From: Laguncularia racemosa
Lineage: Eukaryota > Streptophyta > Magnoliopsida > Myrtales > Combretaceae
NCBI GenBank assembly: GCA_037954665.1
Contig: JBBMOL010000057.1
Span: 1,984,001-2,048,000 of the forward strand
Length of the DNA stretch: 64,000 nt
Direction: 5' to 3'
The position numbers and the translations under genes were made by a program. Positions 24,593 to 37,400 of this stretch are shown here, one piece after another. The notes below the pieces were generated by a model that saw nothing but the letters and a program-made list of their open reading frames with translations, did no database searches and was not told the origin of the DNA. Each line of letters begins with the position of its first letter. Position 1 is the first letter of the stretch.

Positions 24593-27500
24593 TACTGTGC
24601 TTGTCATTGTGTAAAACGTCATGGTGTGGCATGATTTGTTTCTTCATGATTTAAAATATTCTTGTTGATCTGTCCCAAACAAGACTGTGGAGGGACATGT
24701 AAAAAGTTCAGACTTATTTTTCTTAGCAGTGGCTCTGGCATTTGTAGACAATGAATTAGAATGGCCCTTGCTAGTATTGAACGGGAAAAGAATTTATTTA
24801 TTTTTTGTAAGAGTATGAGGAAAATTCAGGGATAAAATGCAAATACTGAGTTTTTAATTTTGTGTACCATGCACTAGAATCTTTTCCTCTAATATTGATT
24901 ACATTCTGTGCAGGTGAAGGGCGAAGGTTATCTTAATTTTTCATTAGAATTTAGAGTCGCATTATGATTATGGAGATAAAAATATCAATGCGTGTGCTTT
25001 TGTTCTTGTTTTTTTTTCAAATTTTATTTCGGTGGTGGGGTTGGCTTTGGTTTGCGGTGGGGTGGTGGTGAGGGTGGGTGGTGTTATGCAAGTAATTTGT
25101 TCCTTTTTAGATTGGTTGGAGCTACATAAGTTCCTGCGAGAAAGATCTTGTGTCCCTTCTTGTTCTCTATCTATATGCCGCTGTCTCTATGTTGCCTTGT
25201 ATGAGTAAAAGCCAAAACTAACCAATGAATGCAGCATTATAGACATGGTAAGTACATGGACGAGGATATGCTGAGAGGTGATGTGAAAAAATGCATCTAA
25301 GTTTCGGTTGGTAAAACGAGAAGTTTCTCGTCCTATAAAATAGGAGAAAACATTGCAGCTTTGTGTCCCTCAATATTCTGCTCATAAGATCTATGAAAAC
25401 TGTTGACGCGTTGGTGAATCCAAAAGGGGTATTGATAGGAATGCATGATATTCACAACGTGTCCAGAAAGCAGACTTAGGCACATCTTGCAGCTTTCAAA
25501 CTCGCAACCAAATGCGAAAATGGGAAATAAATTTAGAATCACGATTTTCCTTTGTACCATTAGAGCCAGGAATTGCGAGGTGGGCTGAAAATTTTGGCCC
25601 GTGCTTGTGTGGCCCATGGGTTGGGGCAGGTAACCCTCTGTTGGTGTGGGTTGGCCTGCAAAAAAAAAACAAAAATCAATAAAAAATGACAGATCAAACG
25701 AGGGAGAGATTTAACACCAACACTAGTACACCGCAACTTGAAATCGGCATCTTTGCTATCATCCACATCTTCACTTAATACATTGGTCATTGGTTAAAAT
25801 ACATAAAGATAATTGAAGTACCGAAAATCAAAATTTAACTTAATGTTAGGAAGCTTAATGTGAAATGAAATGCATTACCAAATGACAATACTATCGGAGA
25901 ATTGAGAATAAGAAATTTGGAAGAAAAATTAAGAGTTTGACATTGTCGCAGTCTTCTAGAGTTAAACAAATTAAATAATTACAAAGAGTTAAACAAATTA
26001 AATAATTGCAAAGAGAACAAATAAAGAAGGAGACGATCATAAAAATATAATTATAAATTTGTAAAAAGGAAAAAAAAATTATGGAGCTGGGCGGGCCGAA
26101 CTTTTCTATCCGCAACCCTTATGAGCCACTATGGGTCAGGACGAACCAGCCGTTTGACCCGCATTCCCGACTTTACGTACCATGTGTGGCACTTTTTTGG
26201 GCACTAAGTTTAGATTATCATAGCCGTTCACAATTGAACCAAATAAATATAAAAAATGCTTCATCTTTTTAAAGTAGGAGCTTTCGGTACCCATATTCTC
26301 AGGACATGACAGCCTGAGCCTGTTGCATATTAGGCCCTTCAACACGAACGATTAGCCCCATCCCAGGCCGTGCTTGGGTCATCCTACCCCATTGCCCAGG
26401 CTTATTGAATGGTCGTTACATGACCCCTTAAATCGTTTAAATAAGAAGCTACTGGCACATTCGCACATTATGGTTTCGTGTTTAAAAAGAACGTTTTTAC
26501 TATTTCCAAAGTTAATTATGACTTTACATACTTTATGACAATGCAAGTGCGTAAAAAATTAGAAGTTTCCATATTTCATATCTCAACGAGTCCCTCCAAG
26601 AACACCATTAATATTTCCCAAAGAAAATAACTTCCGAAGTACTTGGGTCTAGGGAATCGCTATAAATTGAATTTATCACACCCGAAGAATTCATACTCCA
26701 GGGAGATCTTGCCAATAACACGAAGATATTATATTACAATAGTTAATATCCACCTTGTTCTGAGACTGATCCCCTTATCTCATAACTTAATTGAATAATG
26801 AGAAAGATCCTCTTTTATTGCCCTTATTTGTGAATATCAGATAGGAATATGTATAGTATAGGGCAGCGTCGGAGGGTAGGTGGGGTGGGTCAGGGTCTAG
26901 GGTGTAATTTAATTTTCACTTGACTGGGACATTGTATCAATTATTGTGAATTTTCAATTTTATCAACTTTATTTGGGTACTTGCGAAATTTCAATTATCA
27001 GAAATTTTGTAATGTTAGATTTTATAAATAGGCTTGTGACGCTACTTGGTGTGCTTAATGAATGTGCTTCACGGCAGTAATGGAATTAGCTGACCTAGGA
27101 GTGAATCGATCGTCAAGGAGACTAGGCCCAATGACAATGACTCGAATAATGCACAAAATAGCTACAAAATTATCATTCTCACGATAATTAAATTAATTAT
27201 CAAATCAATATCAATTCTATTGTTATCTAAACACATAAAAAATTATCAAAATAAAAGAATACTAACTAAAACTAATAATGAAAGTGAAACAATCAATAAA
27301 ATAAACCTTTATTAATATAATTAATAAAGAGAAAAAAAAAATTGAATCCATCTAATATACTAATCGTATTATAATTAAATTATAATTATATTTAACTACT
27401 TGACTATTTTTGTAAATTTACTAAAGTCTAATTTAAATCATCTTTTAAATCATTCAATTATCAATCAACCAATTTATTTTCCTATATTCCTCTAGTCAAA

Positions 27501-28701
27501 TTAATATGAATTCAAATTCACAATTACTTATCTTTCGAATTGTAATTGACTAGTGTCTTAAATTAATTTCTCATAAATTCCTTTCATAAAAAATTAATAA
27601 GAACACAGCATTAAACCTTAATTGTAAATTCAGTTCAATTAAAGGTAGTAAAACTTTCAATTAAATAAGAATCTTTTACTAGTTCTAAATTTTTTTCTAG
27701 TTCAATAAGACATTCTATAAACCTTAAACACATAATTATAACATCAAGATTCATAAGAAAAATAATCAAAATATTTAAATATATTATAATAAAGTAATAA
27801 ATACAAATTAATAATTAAGATTTATTAATTTTTTACTTAAAAAATTAATACATAATTAAATTAAGAAAATATATTAACAAATAAAAACAGTCTATATAAT
27901 AATTCATTAAAGAAATTGTAAAAGAGCTGATATTTTTAATTTGTAGTGCGGAAGAAATCATCAAAAAATAATAATAATAAAAATAAAGAATTGAAATCCT
28001 GAATTATTCTTTGTTCATGGTAAAAGCATTCGTCTGTTCATGATTTCGGTGTTGATTCCGTCTTCGAGTTTTCCGTCTTGTGGTCCTTCTCAAGACTTCG
28101 TCTCCTTGGATATATGGCCGAAGTCCGTCTCTGATTTTTCTGTTCTGGCTCCTCGTAATCTCGAGCAGCGTCTTCTCAAGTCCGTGGATGTCTCGTCTCT
28201 CGCTGTCTCTCTTGTTCCCTTGCTTTTCCGTAGCTGTTATCTCCTTCCTCTCCCGTGTCGGCCAAAGAACTTTGACTTTCTTCTTCTTCTTTTTTCCCCT
28301 TCAGCCTAACTGCGTCTTTTCATTATATATATATATATATACACACCTAATTACTTCTTATTATATGACAAGAACTTGGACTTAAACTTTTTGTCGAATG
28401 GTGACTGAATTTACTTGATATTATATTTTAAATGATCGAGTTTTTTTTTTAAAATTAAATTTTAAATATTTTTTTATTATAAGTATAAAAATATACATAT
28501 AAGTATAATAAAAAACTAGATAAAAATATATAAATATATAACTAATCAATATGGGAAACTTGACCATTATTTTTGTAATGGTATTAATATATTACATAAT
28601 GGATAAATAATGTATAAATATTAATAAATTTTAATATGTGTAAACACGAAGAGTAATTTAAAAAAAAAAAACTACTAATACCATTACGTTTTTAATAATT
28701 A
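24593..28701. other. 3' flank and intergenic DNA
   Basis: 24593 to about 24960 is 3' UTR/flank shared with the third copy. A G-rich stretch lies at 25030-25083 (GGGG, GGGG, GGG, GGG runs). A perfect-length 27-bp tandem duplication lies at 25961-25987 and 25988-26014. At 26080-26400 there is a GC-richer island with no coding signal. About 27080-28000 is very AT-rich. A C/T-rich block at 28030-28310, with one 89-codon ORF of no recognised family, is unexplained. A (TA)n tract follows at about 28325-28341. Confidence 0.55.
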
Positions 28702-29367
28702 GGGTAATATTTGGTTTTCAATATTTCATGGTACTGAATTAGATAAAAAAAATTATCTTTCATTTAGTTTGAAAAATTGGTTTAAATACTGAACAAAAAA
28801 AGTATTGAAATATTAGACAAGATGACTAAAATTTGTACCATATAAAATAAAGTATAAATTTTTTTTTTTCACATAACAAAAACAACTTTATTTTGAAATG
28901 CCCCAAATATCCTTACCGTCATTTGTCCAATCATCTTCAACGCTCCCTCTTTACTATAAATAACATTACGGCTATTAAATATAATTTAATTTTTTTTATG
29001 AAAATTATTAAATATTATTAATATAATATTTATAATGTGTTATATTATTTAATATAACACAGATTATTATAATTTATAATATGAATTATTAATTTTTTTC
29101 AATAAATGGATTTACATTTATTATTTAATATAATTCATTTAATTTTCAAATTGTATTTTTTTATAATATTAAAAATATAATTAAATAACCATGATATTAT
29201 ACAAATGATATAATTATAAAAAATATTATATTCGATACAATACTCTAAAATCTTAAACAATCGAGAATACAAATATCTTAATCCAATACTAAACATATCA
29301 AAAATGATATTTTTTTTTTTTGTTTTCTTTATTTTGTATTGTTGAGTATTAGAAACCAAACACTACC
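28702..29367. mobile_element. candidate short terminal-inverted-repeat element (MITE-like)
   Basis: The left end starts GGGTAATATTTGGTTTTCAA. The right end is the near-complement (GGTAGTGTTTGGTTTCTAAT when read inward on the minus strand). About 18 of the outer 22 positions match. The 666-bp interior is AT-rich and non-coding. A target duplication is not obvious (TTA or TA are possible), so the superfamily is open. Confidence 0.45.
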
Positions 29368-30360
29368 TATTGTTTCTCCACTATATTCAATCAAGTGACC
29401 CATTAGTATCGAAAAATGATTTATTACTATTGATACACTACGTGTTTCGTTTAATGATATATAATTATTAATGATTTTTTAGTATATATTAATTATAATG
29501 GTATTTTTTTTTAAATTACACGACGTGTTAATAGCATCGTAGCCTTTCTTATCAGTGTCGATGAACTTTTTTTTTACCTGGAAGACAATAACTGGGCAAT
29601 GACTTCTGAGTGGGAATGTTTCAACATCGTAGGACCCACTAGAAATCTGTTGACTGGAAATTATATTTCAAATTTTCCCATTGCTGATCTAAGTGTTCCT
29701 TGTTAAGCATATAATAGTATGCCTCTGGTTTAGAATTATGACAATCTCTTGCAGGAAGAATCAACAGCTGCGAAGATCCTTCATTGATTGCTTGCTTAGT
29801 TCAAGGTGTTTATATTTTGGAAAGTGATCGCCAGGAGAAACGTGAAGGTTCTCGAGTTCTTGCTTCACCCTGGTGGAAGTTTTTTCAGTTTCGCTTGCTC
29901 CATTAACTTGTAGATAGTGTTGAGTCTTCCACATTTGGTGCCATTCACGAGTATAGAGCACCAAATTCTCCTGGTGGTCGTTCCTTAAAGGAGCTACACG
30001 CCTTCCGAGGCACCATGGCTAAAGGGGAGTCAGTCTGGCAGGATTTAAAGTTGGATCTCCACTTGATATGACACGGTCTTAATCAAACATCTCGATTTGA
30101 AGTTGCCATGCAGGCTGTACAAAACATGGTTGCAACAGCAGGTGATTCTAGAGTGTGGATAGCCGGGCATTCCCTTGGTGCTGCCATTGCTATGTTGGTT
30201 AGAAAGACCATGGCTAAGACAGGTATATTCCTCGAGTCCTTTTTCTTTAACCCACCATTTGATTCTGCCCCGATCGAGCAGATAAAAGATAAGAGACTGA
30301 AAGATGGGCTTTGTCTCGCCAACAGTTTGATCATAGCTGGACTCTCTAGAGCTACGAAAT

Positions 30361-30543
30361 TGTAGGCAGGCCAAAACAAAAGATATTTTTTCTTTATATT
30401 TATATTGCTAGAACTATAACAAGAATGCTAGAAACAAGGAATACTAACCCATGAACTAAAGGATAAAAGCAAACTCTAATAAACTCAATAAACAAATGTT
30501 CCTAATAATAAGCAACGGTAAATTTTGAATCAATTAATCAACA
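30361..30543 (-). repeat. copia 3' LTR
   Basis: TGTAGGCAGG...CAATTAATCAACA, 183 bp. It matches the LTR at 39876-40046 along its length (shared GATATT, ATATTTATATTGCTAGAAC and AATAATAAGCAACGG). The polypurine tract (minus GAATTAAGGGGGAG, 30544-30557) follows directly. Confidence 0.88.
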
Positions 30544-30635
30544 CTCCCCCTTAATTCAAAATCACATACTCCTAATTTAATTGCAAAGAACCGATGCTTG
30601 GTTTGAGGGAGTAACTTTGTGAATATATCAGTGAC

Positions 30636-33600
30636 TTATTCATTTGTGTTGCAGAACGTTAATACAATCTTCCCATCAGCTACTAGTTTTCGAAGGAAGT
30701 GGTATTGAACATCGATATGCTTTGTTCTTTCGTGAAAAGCTGAATTCTTTGCCATTGCAACTGTTGACCTGTTTTCGTAGAGTATCTTGATTGCCTCCAT
30801 TTGCTCACAGTGAAAATCAGCAAGGAGTTTTCTAAGCCATAAAGCCTGCCGTGTTGCTACAGTTGCTGCTATATAATTTGCTTCGGAAGGCAACAAAGCC
30901 ATTGTTTTTGCTTCTTTGATCACCAAGTAACAGCACCTAATCTAAAGTTGAAAACACTACCAGAAGTACTTTTCGGTTATCTAAACATCTTACCCAATAC
31001 TATTAGTGAATCCAAACAATGCAAAATTAGGCACTTTAGTATACTAAATACCAAAATCGACAATTCTAGCTATATAACGGAGGATGCTTTTTGTCGCACC
31101 AAGATGTTGCTTCATAGGACTTTGCATAAATCTGGACACTACGCTAACAGAGAGAGTAATATTAGGTCTAGTGTATGTTAAATAATTCAAACCACCAACT
31201 AGACTCCTAAACAATCTCGCATAAGCTTTTTCAGTCCCATCCTCCCGCTGTAACTTCTCATTTATATTCATAAGTGTAGCTGAAACTTCACAGTTATTCA
31301 TCTTAAACCTCTTCAGAAGGTCAGCAGCATACTTCTTTTGACACATAAAAATCCCATCCATACATTGCTTCACCTCAAGACCTAAGAAGTATTGCAGCAC
31401 ACCTAAATTAGTCATCTCAAAATTTTCCATCATACTTGACTTAAAATTAGCAATCAAAGATTCTGAAGAACCCATATAAATCATATCATCCACATAGAGA
31501 CCAACCACCAAAAAATCATCGTTACCTTCACGATTCAAATAGAGAGTGGGCTCATTCTCACTCCTTATGAATTTGCTCTTTTGAAAGAAAGCATAGATCT
31601 TGCTATACCACGCACAAGGAGCTTGCTTTAGCCCATAAAGAGCTTTTCTTAACCTGTAAACTCTGTTTTCATAGCCTTTTTCAACAAAGCCTTTAGGTTG
31701 TGAAACATAAACCATTTTTTCCAAATTACTGTTTAGAAAAGCAAATTTTATATCAAATTCATACACAGGTAATTGTAGTTGGGCAACCAAAGCCAACATA
31801 ACCCTTACAGTTTCAAAACGTGCAACAGGATAGAAAGTATCATCAAAATCAATACCTTGTTGCTATGAGTAACCCTTTGCTACAAGCCGAGCTTTATGCT
31901 TTTAGATACTTCCATTAACATTGAATTTGGTTCAAAACACTCATTTGAGCCCAATAACATTTTTACCTTTAGGAACATCAACCTACTCCGATGTGGAGTT
32001 TTTCTCAATAACTTCCATCTCATTAGCCATAGGAAGTTGCTGTTTAGTTTGTATTACTACTTCTTCAAAACAATTTGGGTTAGAGACATATAATGCAAAG
32101 TTATAGGACTCATAAACTTCTCTCAAAGATCTGAATTTTCTTGGTGGTGTCTCACTAGAAGAGCTAGATGAAGGAGAATGAGAGTTCACTAAATTTGTGT
32201 TGCTTCTAGTGGGAGAAGATTTAGTAGAAGACATACCACTAATCAATCGATGTAGCATTCTCATTTGCTGGTTCCATATCTTGAAATGGAATGGCCGTTG
32301 TATTACTATTGCTCCAATTCCATGTGCCTTCCTCATTGAACTGGACATCTCTTCCTCATTGAACTGGACATCTCTACTTATAATAACTTTGCCATTGATA
32401 GGGTTATACAGACGATATGCTTTAGATTGAGGACTATAACCAATAAAAATCCATTTCTTTGATTTATCATCAAGTTTGGCAGGAGAATGAACCAATGCAT
32501 ATGCCATACAACAAAAGACTTTTAAGTGGCTTACCCAAGGCTTTTTTCCTGTCCATGCTTCATATGGTGTATAATTCATAACTGTCTTTATTGTAGAGAT
32601 GTTCAAGAGATATACTGCTTCGCACTAATACTAATTTGGTAGTCCCCTTGTCTTCAACATGCTTCTTGCCATTTCAATTACTGTCGTATTCTTCTGCTCG
32701 GCTACACTATTTTGATGCCGCATATTCAAAGCTGTAAGTTCCTTGCGAATACCATGCTCATCACAAAATTTAGTGAACTCATTAGATAAAAATTCACCAC
32801 CCCAATCTGTTCGAAGTGCCTTTATACTCCAGCCACTTTGCTTCTCCACCAAAACCTTAAATTTCTTGAAGTTCTCAAAAGTTTTTTATTTGAACTTCAA
32901 AAAATAGACCTAGTTCATGTGACCATAATCATCAGTAAACAACAGAAAATACCGACTTACACCGAGTGACATCATATTCATTGGCCTACATAGATCAGCA
33001 TGAATAAGATCAAGACAATTTGAAGCTTGCCATGACTTTCTAATTGGAAATGGTCTCCTACTTTGTTTCCCATAAATGCATCCTTCACAAAATACAAGTT
33101 CATCGATTTTCAGCAAACCAACAATAATTTCTTTCTCATTTAAAAGGCGTAATCCATTAACATTCAAATGCCCATAATGCAAATGCCACAATTTAGCCTC
33201 ATCATCTCCTTTAAAAATAATGGCTCTACTCACATCATTTGACACATCAAGGGGAAACATTCAATTTTGTGTCATATGAACAATTGATATGATTTAACTC
33301 GACTTTTTATCACTAATGGCACAAGAATCACCATCAAAGAAAGTTGTATAGCCACTGGACATCAATTGACCAACACTTAATATATTATGGGCTAAGCTAG
33401 GCATGAATTGCACATCGTGAAGAAGCTTGATGTCTCCCTGTACAATTTTAATGGCAATTGTACCTTTCCCTTCTACCTGAACTTGCTTATCATCTTCGAG
33501 CCGTACTTCACTCTTCTGGGACTCATCAAGGTCTTTAAACAAGGATCGAGAATTTGTCATATGATTTGAGCACCCACTATTAACAAACCAAACATCATGC

Positions 33601-33828
33601 ATTGTGTTAAGAATATGAGAATGGGTCATAAACAACTTACTTTCCTCTTCAACCTTCTCCGTAAAATTAGTAACCTTCTGCTCATCCCTCTGCTTGCTCC
33701 AGCATTCAGCTTCTTTATGTCCATACTTCTTGCAATAGTGGCATTGAATGGTGCTGTTGAATTGGCGTGAGTCACCAAATTGACCTCGACCTCTACCACT
33801 TCCATAGCTATGACTGTGAAATCCACCT
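30636..33828 (-). pseudogene. Ty1/copia pol and end of gag, degenerate
   Basis: Read on the minus strand from 33828 downward. A zinc knuckle CHYCKKYGHKEAEC (about 33700-33750) ends gag. Protease follows, with VNSGCSNHM at about 33560-33590 where an active copia protease has Asp. Then come the GAG-pre-integrase/HHCC region (32910-33260), integrase core pieces with HADLC and LRTDWGGEF (32631-33010), and a Ser-rich spacer (31983-32606). RT (31044-31799) carries YVDDMIYMGSS, and RNase H (30636-30926) carries SEANYIAATVA. Frame breaks separate the blocks, and a 24-bp tandem duplication lies at about 32331-32378. Confidence 0.9.
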
Positions 33829-34380
33829 TGATGGAGGGGATAGAAGAAGCGATCATACGGTTGGGAGCACGGGTTCTGCGCACGGCCGGAAACACGGCCG
33901 TGTCTCGAGCAAGGGTATCAAACCAAAAGATCTCACAGTGTCTAACACGGCTTGAAGCACGGCCGTGTCTCGAGCAAGGTATCAAACCGCAAGATCTCAC
34001 AGTGTCTAACACGCCTTGAAGCACGACTGTGTCTCGAGTAGGGGTATTGAACAGCTAATCCCCACAGTGTCTAACATGGCCTGAAGCACGGCCGTATCTC
34101 AACCAGGGGCATCGAATAACAAATGTCACAGAGTCCAACACGGGTCGAAGCACGGCCGTGCCTTAGACCGTGTACGCGCAGATTCGTCTTTTCCTTTTTA
34201 TAATTTTAGGAGAGTATATAAACCTTTTTGTAGTGATGTTAGGGTTACGTCTTATTTTATTCTTGAAATACATTTCGTGAGAGACTTCTCGCCTTTAGTG
34301 GTTGTGCGCAACCATTGTTTGTTTGAGAGATTCATTCGTTGAGTGATTCTCTAAGCTTTCTACGCTAACTCGCTGCGTCA
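33829..34380 (+). repeat. 5' LTR of the nested gypsy element (552 bp, expanded form)
   Basis: TGATGGAGGGG...CGCTGCGTCA. A TATA box TATATAAA lies at 34215-34222. It contains four extra 64-65-bp units (33893-34150) that the 3' LTR lacks; otherwise the two LTRs match closely. Confidence 0.95.
33893..34150 (+). repeat. four tandem 64-65-bp units starting at CACGGCCGTG
   Basis: Units at 33893-33957, 33958-34021, 34022-34086 and 34087-34150, each beginning CACGGCCGTG or a 1-2 base variant and ending CTGAAG, CTTGAAG or TCGAAG. A fifth motif copy at 34151 continues into unique LTR. Identity falls from units 1-2 to units 3-4. The block of 258 bp equals the length difference between the two LTRs. Confidence 0.93.
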
Positions 34381-34382
34381 GT

Positions 34383-34394
34383 TGGTATCAGAGC
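34383..34394 (+). other. primer-binding site of the nested gypsy element
   Basis: TGGTATCAGAGC two bases after the 5' LTR, complementary to the initiator methionine tRNA 3' end. Confidence 0.93.
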
Positions 34395-34414
34395 AAGGAA
34401 AATTTCTTGTGGAG

Positions 34415-37400
34415 ATGTCAGGTGACGGAAGTTTAGGAGGTGGTCACGTTCCGGACGTTACTCGGGATGTGGAAACTCTGTGAACCGAAGTGCAGGCTCA
34501 AAGGGTAGTGTTGGATACCATGGATCAGAGACTCCGACGCTTCGAACAGCGTTTTGATGATCTGGTGGAGCGTTTTGACGCAACGGGAACCAATACAAAC
34601 AGGGATAGAGACGTTAGGGGAGTATGACCTGGGGCAAACCTTGCTCTTGGCGTTCCGATCAACAGACCTATCGCTGCGAATCGAAGAGTCCAAGAGTATG
34701 ATGTGGATTCTGAGGAGGAAGATGATTGGCTGGCCGGAAACCCGCAACTACAGCGGAGAGGATACGGTGGAGGTGGTTACGGCCGGAATCGCCAGGGCTA
34801 CGATTAGGGAGACACCAGCGAATTCAAATTAAAGGTAGATATACCTTCTTTTAACGGTAATTTGAACATCGAGGATTTAATAGATTGGCTGGCAGAAGTG
34901 GATCGTTTCTTTAATTATATGGAGGTGCCGGAGAATCATAGGGTGAGGTTAGTGGCATGTAGATTGAAAGGAGGGGCTTCGGCCTGGTGGGAGAGATTGC
35001 AGAATAGGCGATATAGAGAAGGAAAGCAACCGGTGCAGACGTGGTATAGAATGAAGCAATTGATCCAAAGGGATTTCCTACCTCCTGACTACGAACAAAT
35101 ATTGTTCCAACAATACCAGAAGTGTAGACAAGACCCGAGAACAGTGTATGAATATACGGCGGAGTTCATGAGGTTGGCTGAGAGAAACGACCTTAGGGAA
35201 AGCGAAGGACAGCAGGTGGCTAGATACCTGGATGGACTGAGGTTGCAAATTAAGGAGAAGATAGGGGTTCATGTTTTGCGCAACGTCAATGAGGCAAAAA
35301 ACATGGCCCTTCGAGCAGAGATGATGCTACAAGAAAAGACCAGTAGGTTTGATGGAGGCAACCGAAGGTTTAAGAACGAAGGATTCAGTACCGTAGGTAC
35401 GGATAGAGGGAAGGCTATCCTGGAAGCTCCAGGCGGAAGCAATGAGAAGAGAGAAGAAAGGGGAACAAGTAGGAGACCAATGGAAAATAGGGAAGCACCT
35501 AAGCAAAACAATCCCTATGCTAAACCAGTTATGGGAAAGTGCTATAGGTGCAACCAACCGGGTCATCGTTCCAATGAGTGCCCCAGTAGGAAACCAATTA
35601 ATGTTATTAATAGAGAGGAGGATGAGGAGGTGTGCTGTGAACCGGATGGAGGGGATGAGCTTTATAGTGATGATGGTTATGGAGATGATGAGGAAACGTA
35701 TGTCATTAGGAAGTTGATGTTGGCACCGAAGTGTGATGAGAAGTCCCAAAGACATCAGTTGTTCCGGACTAGATGTACTGTTGATGGTAAGGTGTTTGAC
35801 TTGATAGTGGATAGCGGGAGTTGCGAGAATATCATTGGTAGGGAAACGGTGAGAGTATTGAATTTGACGATTGAAAAACACTCGAATCCATATACCATTG
35901 GGTGGATTAAAGCGGCTGAGAAAATAGAAGTCACCGAGCGATGCAGAATACCTTTCTCTATAGGGAAGTATAGAGATGAGGTCTATTGTGATGTCGTGGA
36001 CATGGAAGCATGCCACCTTCTGTTTGGGAGACCTTGGCAATTTGATGTTGATGCCAAACACAAAGGAAGGGAGAATGTTTACCGGTTAGAGAATGATGGG
36101 GTAAAGTTCACTCTCTTACCTCTCAAAACATCTCACCGCCTTAAAACTTCTAAAACGGAGGGGCGTTCTTTCCTCACTATCACCCAATCTGAGAGGAAGA
36201 TGGAGGAAGCAATTAAGGAGACGCATACAATCCATGCATTAGTTGTCCGACAAGTGATGTTTGTGGAGGAAGATCAGAGTAGTGACCAGGAGTTGCCAGA
36301 CAGTGTGAAGGCGCTACTGGAGGAGTTTAGGGAAATAACATCTGAGAAGCTACCCGATGGATTACCTCCCATGAGGGATATCCAACATCATATTGATTTG
36401 ATTCCAGGAGCTAGCCTACCTAATCTTCCACATTATAGGATGAGCCCAAAGGAGACGGAAATATTGCAGGGAAAGGTGCAAGAACTACTCCAGAAGGGAT
36501 TCATCAGGGAGAGCATGAGCCCTTGCGTAGTGCCTGCTTTGTTGACCCCAAAGAAAGATGGTAGTTGGCGCATGTGTGTCGACAGCAGAGCAATCAACAA
36601 AATTACCATCGGCTATAAATTCCCGATACCAAGGCTGGAAGACATGCTAGATTGCTTGAGTGGGGCCAAATTCTTTTCCAAGATCGATCTGAGAAGTGGT
36701 TACCATCAGATTCGGATCCGACTAGGAGATGAGTGGAAGACGGCCTTTAAAACTAAGGAAGGCCTATATGAATGGATGGTCATGCCTTTTGGCCTCAGTA
36801 ACGCCCCAAGCACCTTCATGCGTATTATGAATCAGGTACTTAGATCCTTTTCTGCTCGGTTTGTCGTAGTTTACTTTGACGATATCCTGATCTATAGCAA
36901 AACTGAGAAGGAACACATCGATCATGTGAGGGAAGTGTTAAATGTTCTGAGGGAGAACAAGCTCTTTGTGAATCTCAAGAAGTGTGTATTCCTCTCTAGG
37001 AGATTGTTGTTTTTGGGTTTTGTCGTTAGTGGTGATGGAATTACCGTGGATGATGAGAAAGTAAAAGCTATTAGGGAATGGCCCATTCCCAACACCGTAA
37101 GTGCTTTGAGGAGTTTTCTGGGATTAGCGAGCTTCTATAGAAGGTTTATTCGTCAATTCAGCACCCTTGCTGCACCTATGACCGAGTGCCTGAAGAAAGG
37201 GAAGTTCCAGTGGAGTGATGAAGCTGAAAGTAGTTTCGGGCTGTTAAAAGAAAAGTTGTGCAATGCTCCAGTCCTTGCATTACCCGACTTTGATAAATTG
37301 TTTGAAGTCGATTGTAATGCAAGTGGGGTGGGAATAAGAGCGGTGCTATCTCAGGAAAGGAAGCCCATTGCCTTTTTCAGTGAGAAGTTATGCGAGTCTA

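Noticed and set aside
28040..28309. An 89-codon plus-strand ORF as a real gene
   Set aside because: Composition bias explains it and no family or splice structure supports it; kept only as an unexplained block.
33893..34150. A CRISPR-like array of four 64-65-bp units
   Set aside because: There are no conserved repeats with unique spacers and the units are inside an LTR of a plant retroelement, so it is a simple tandem array.
35327..36061. A 244-codon minus-strand ORF inside the nested gypsy
   Set aside because: It is antisense to the well-supported gag-protease frame and has no recognisable domain.
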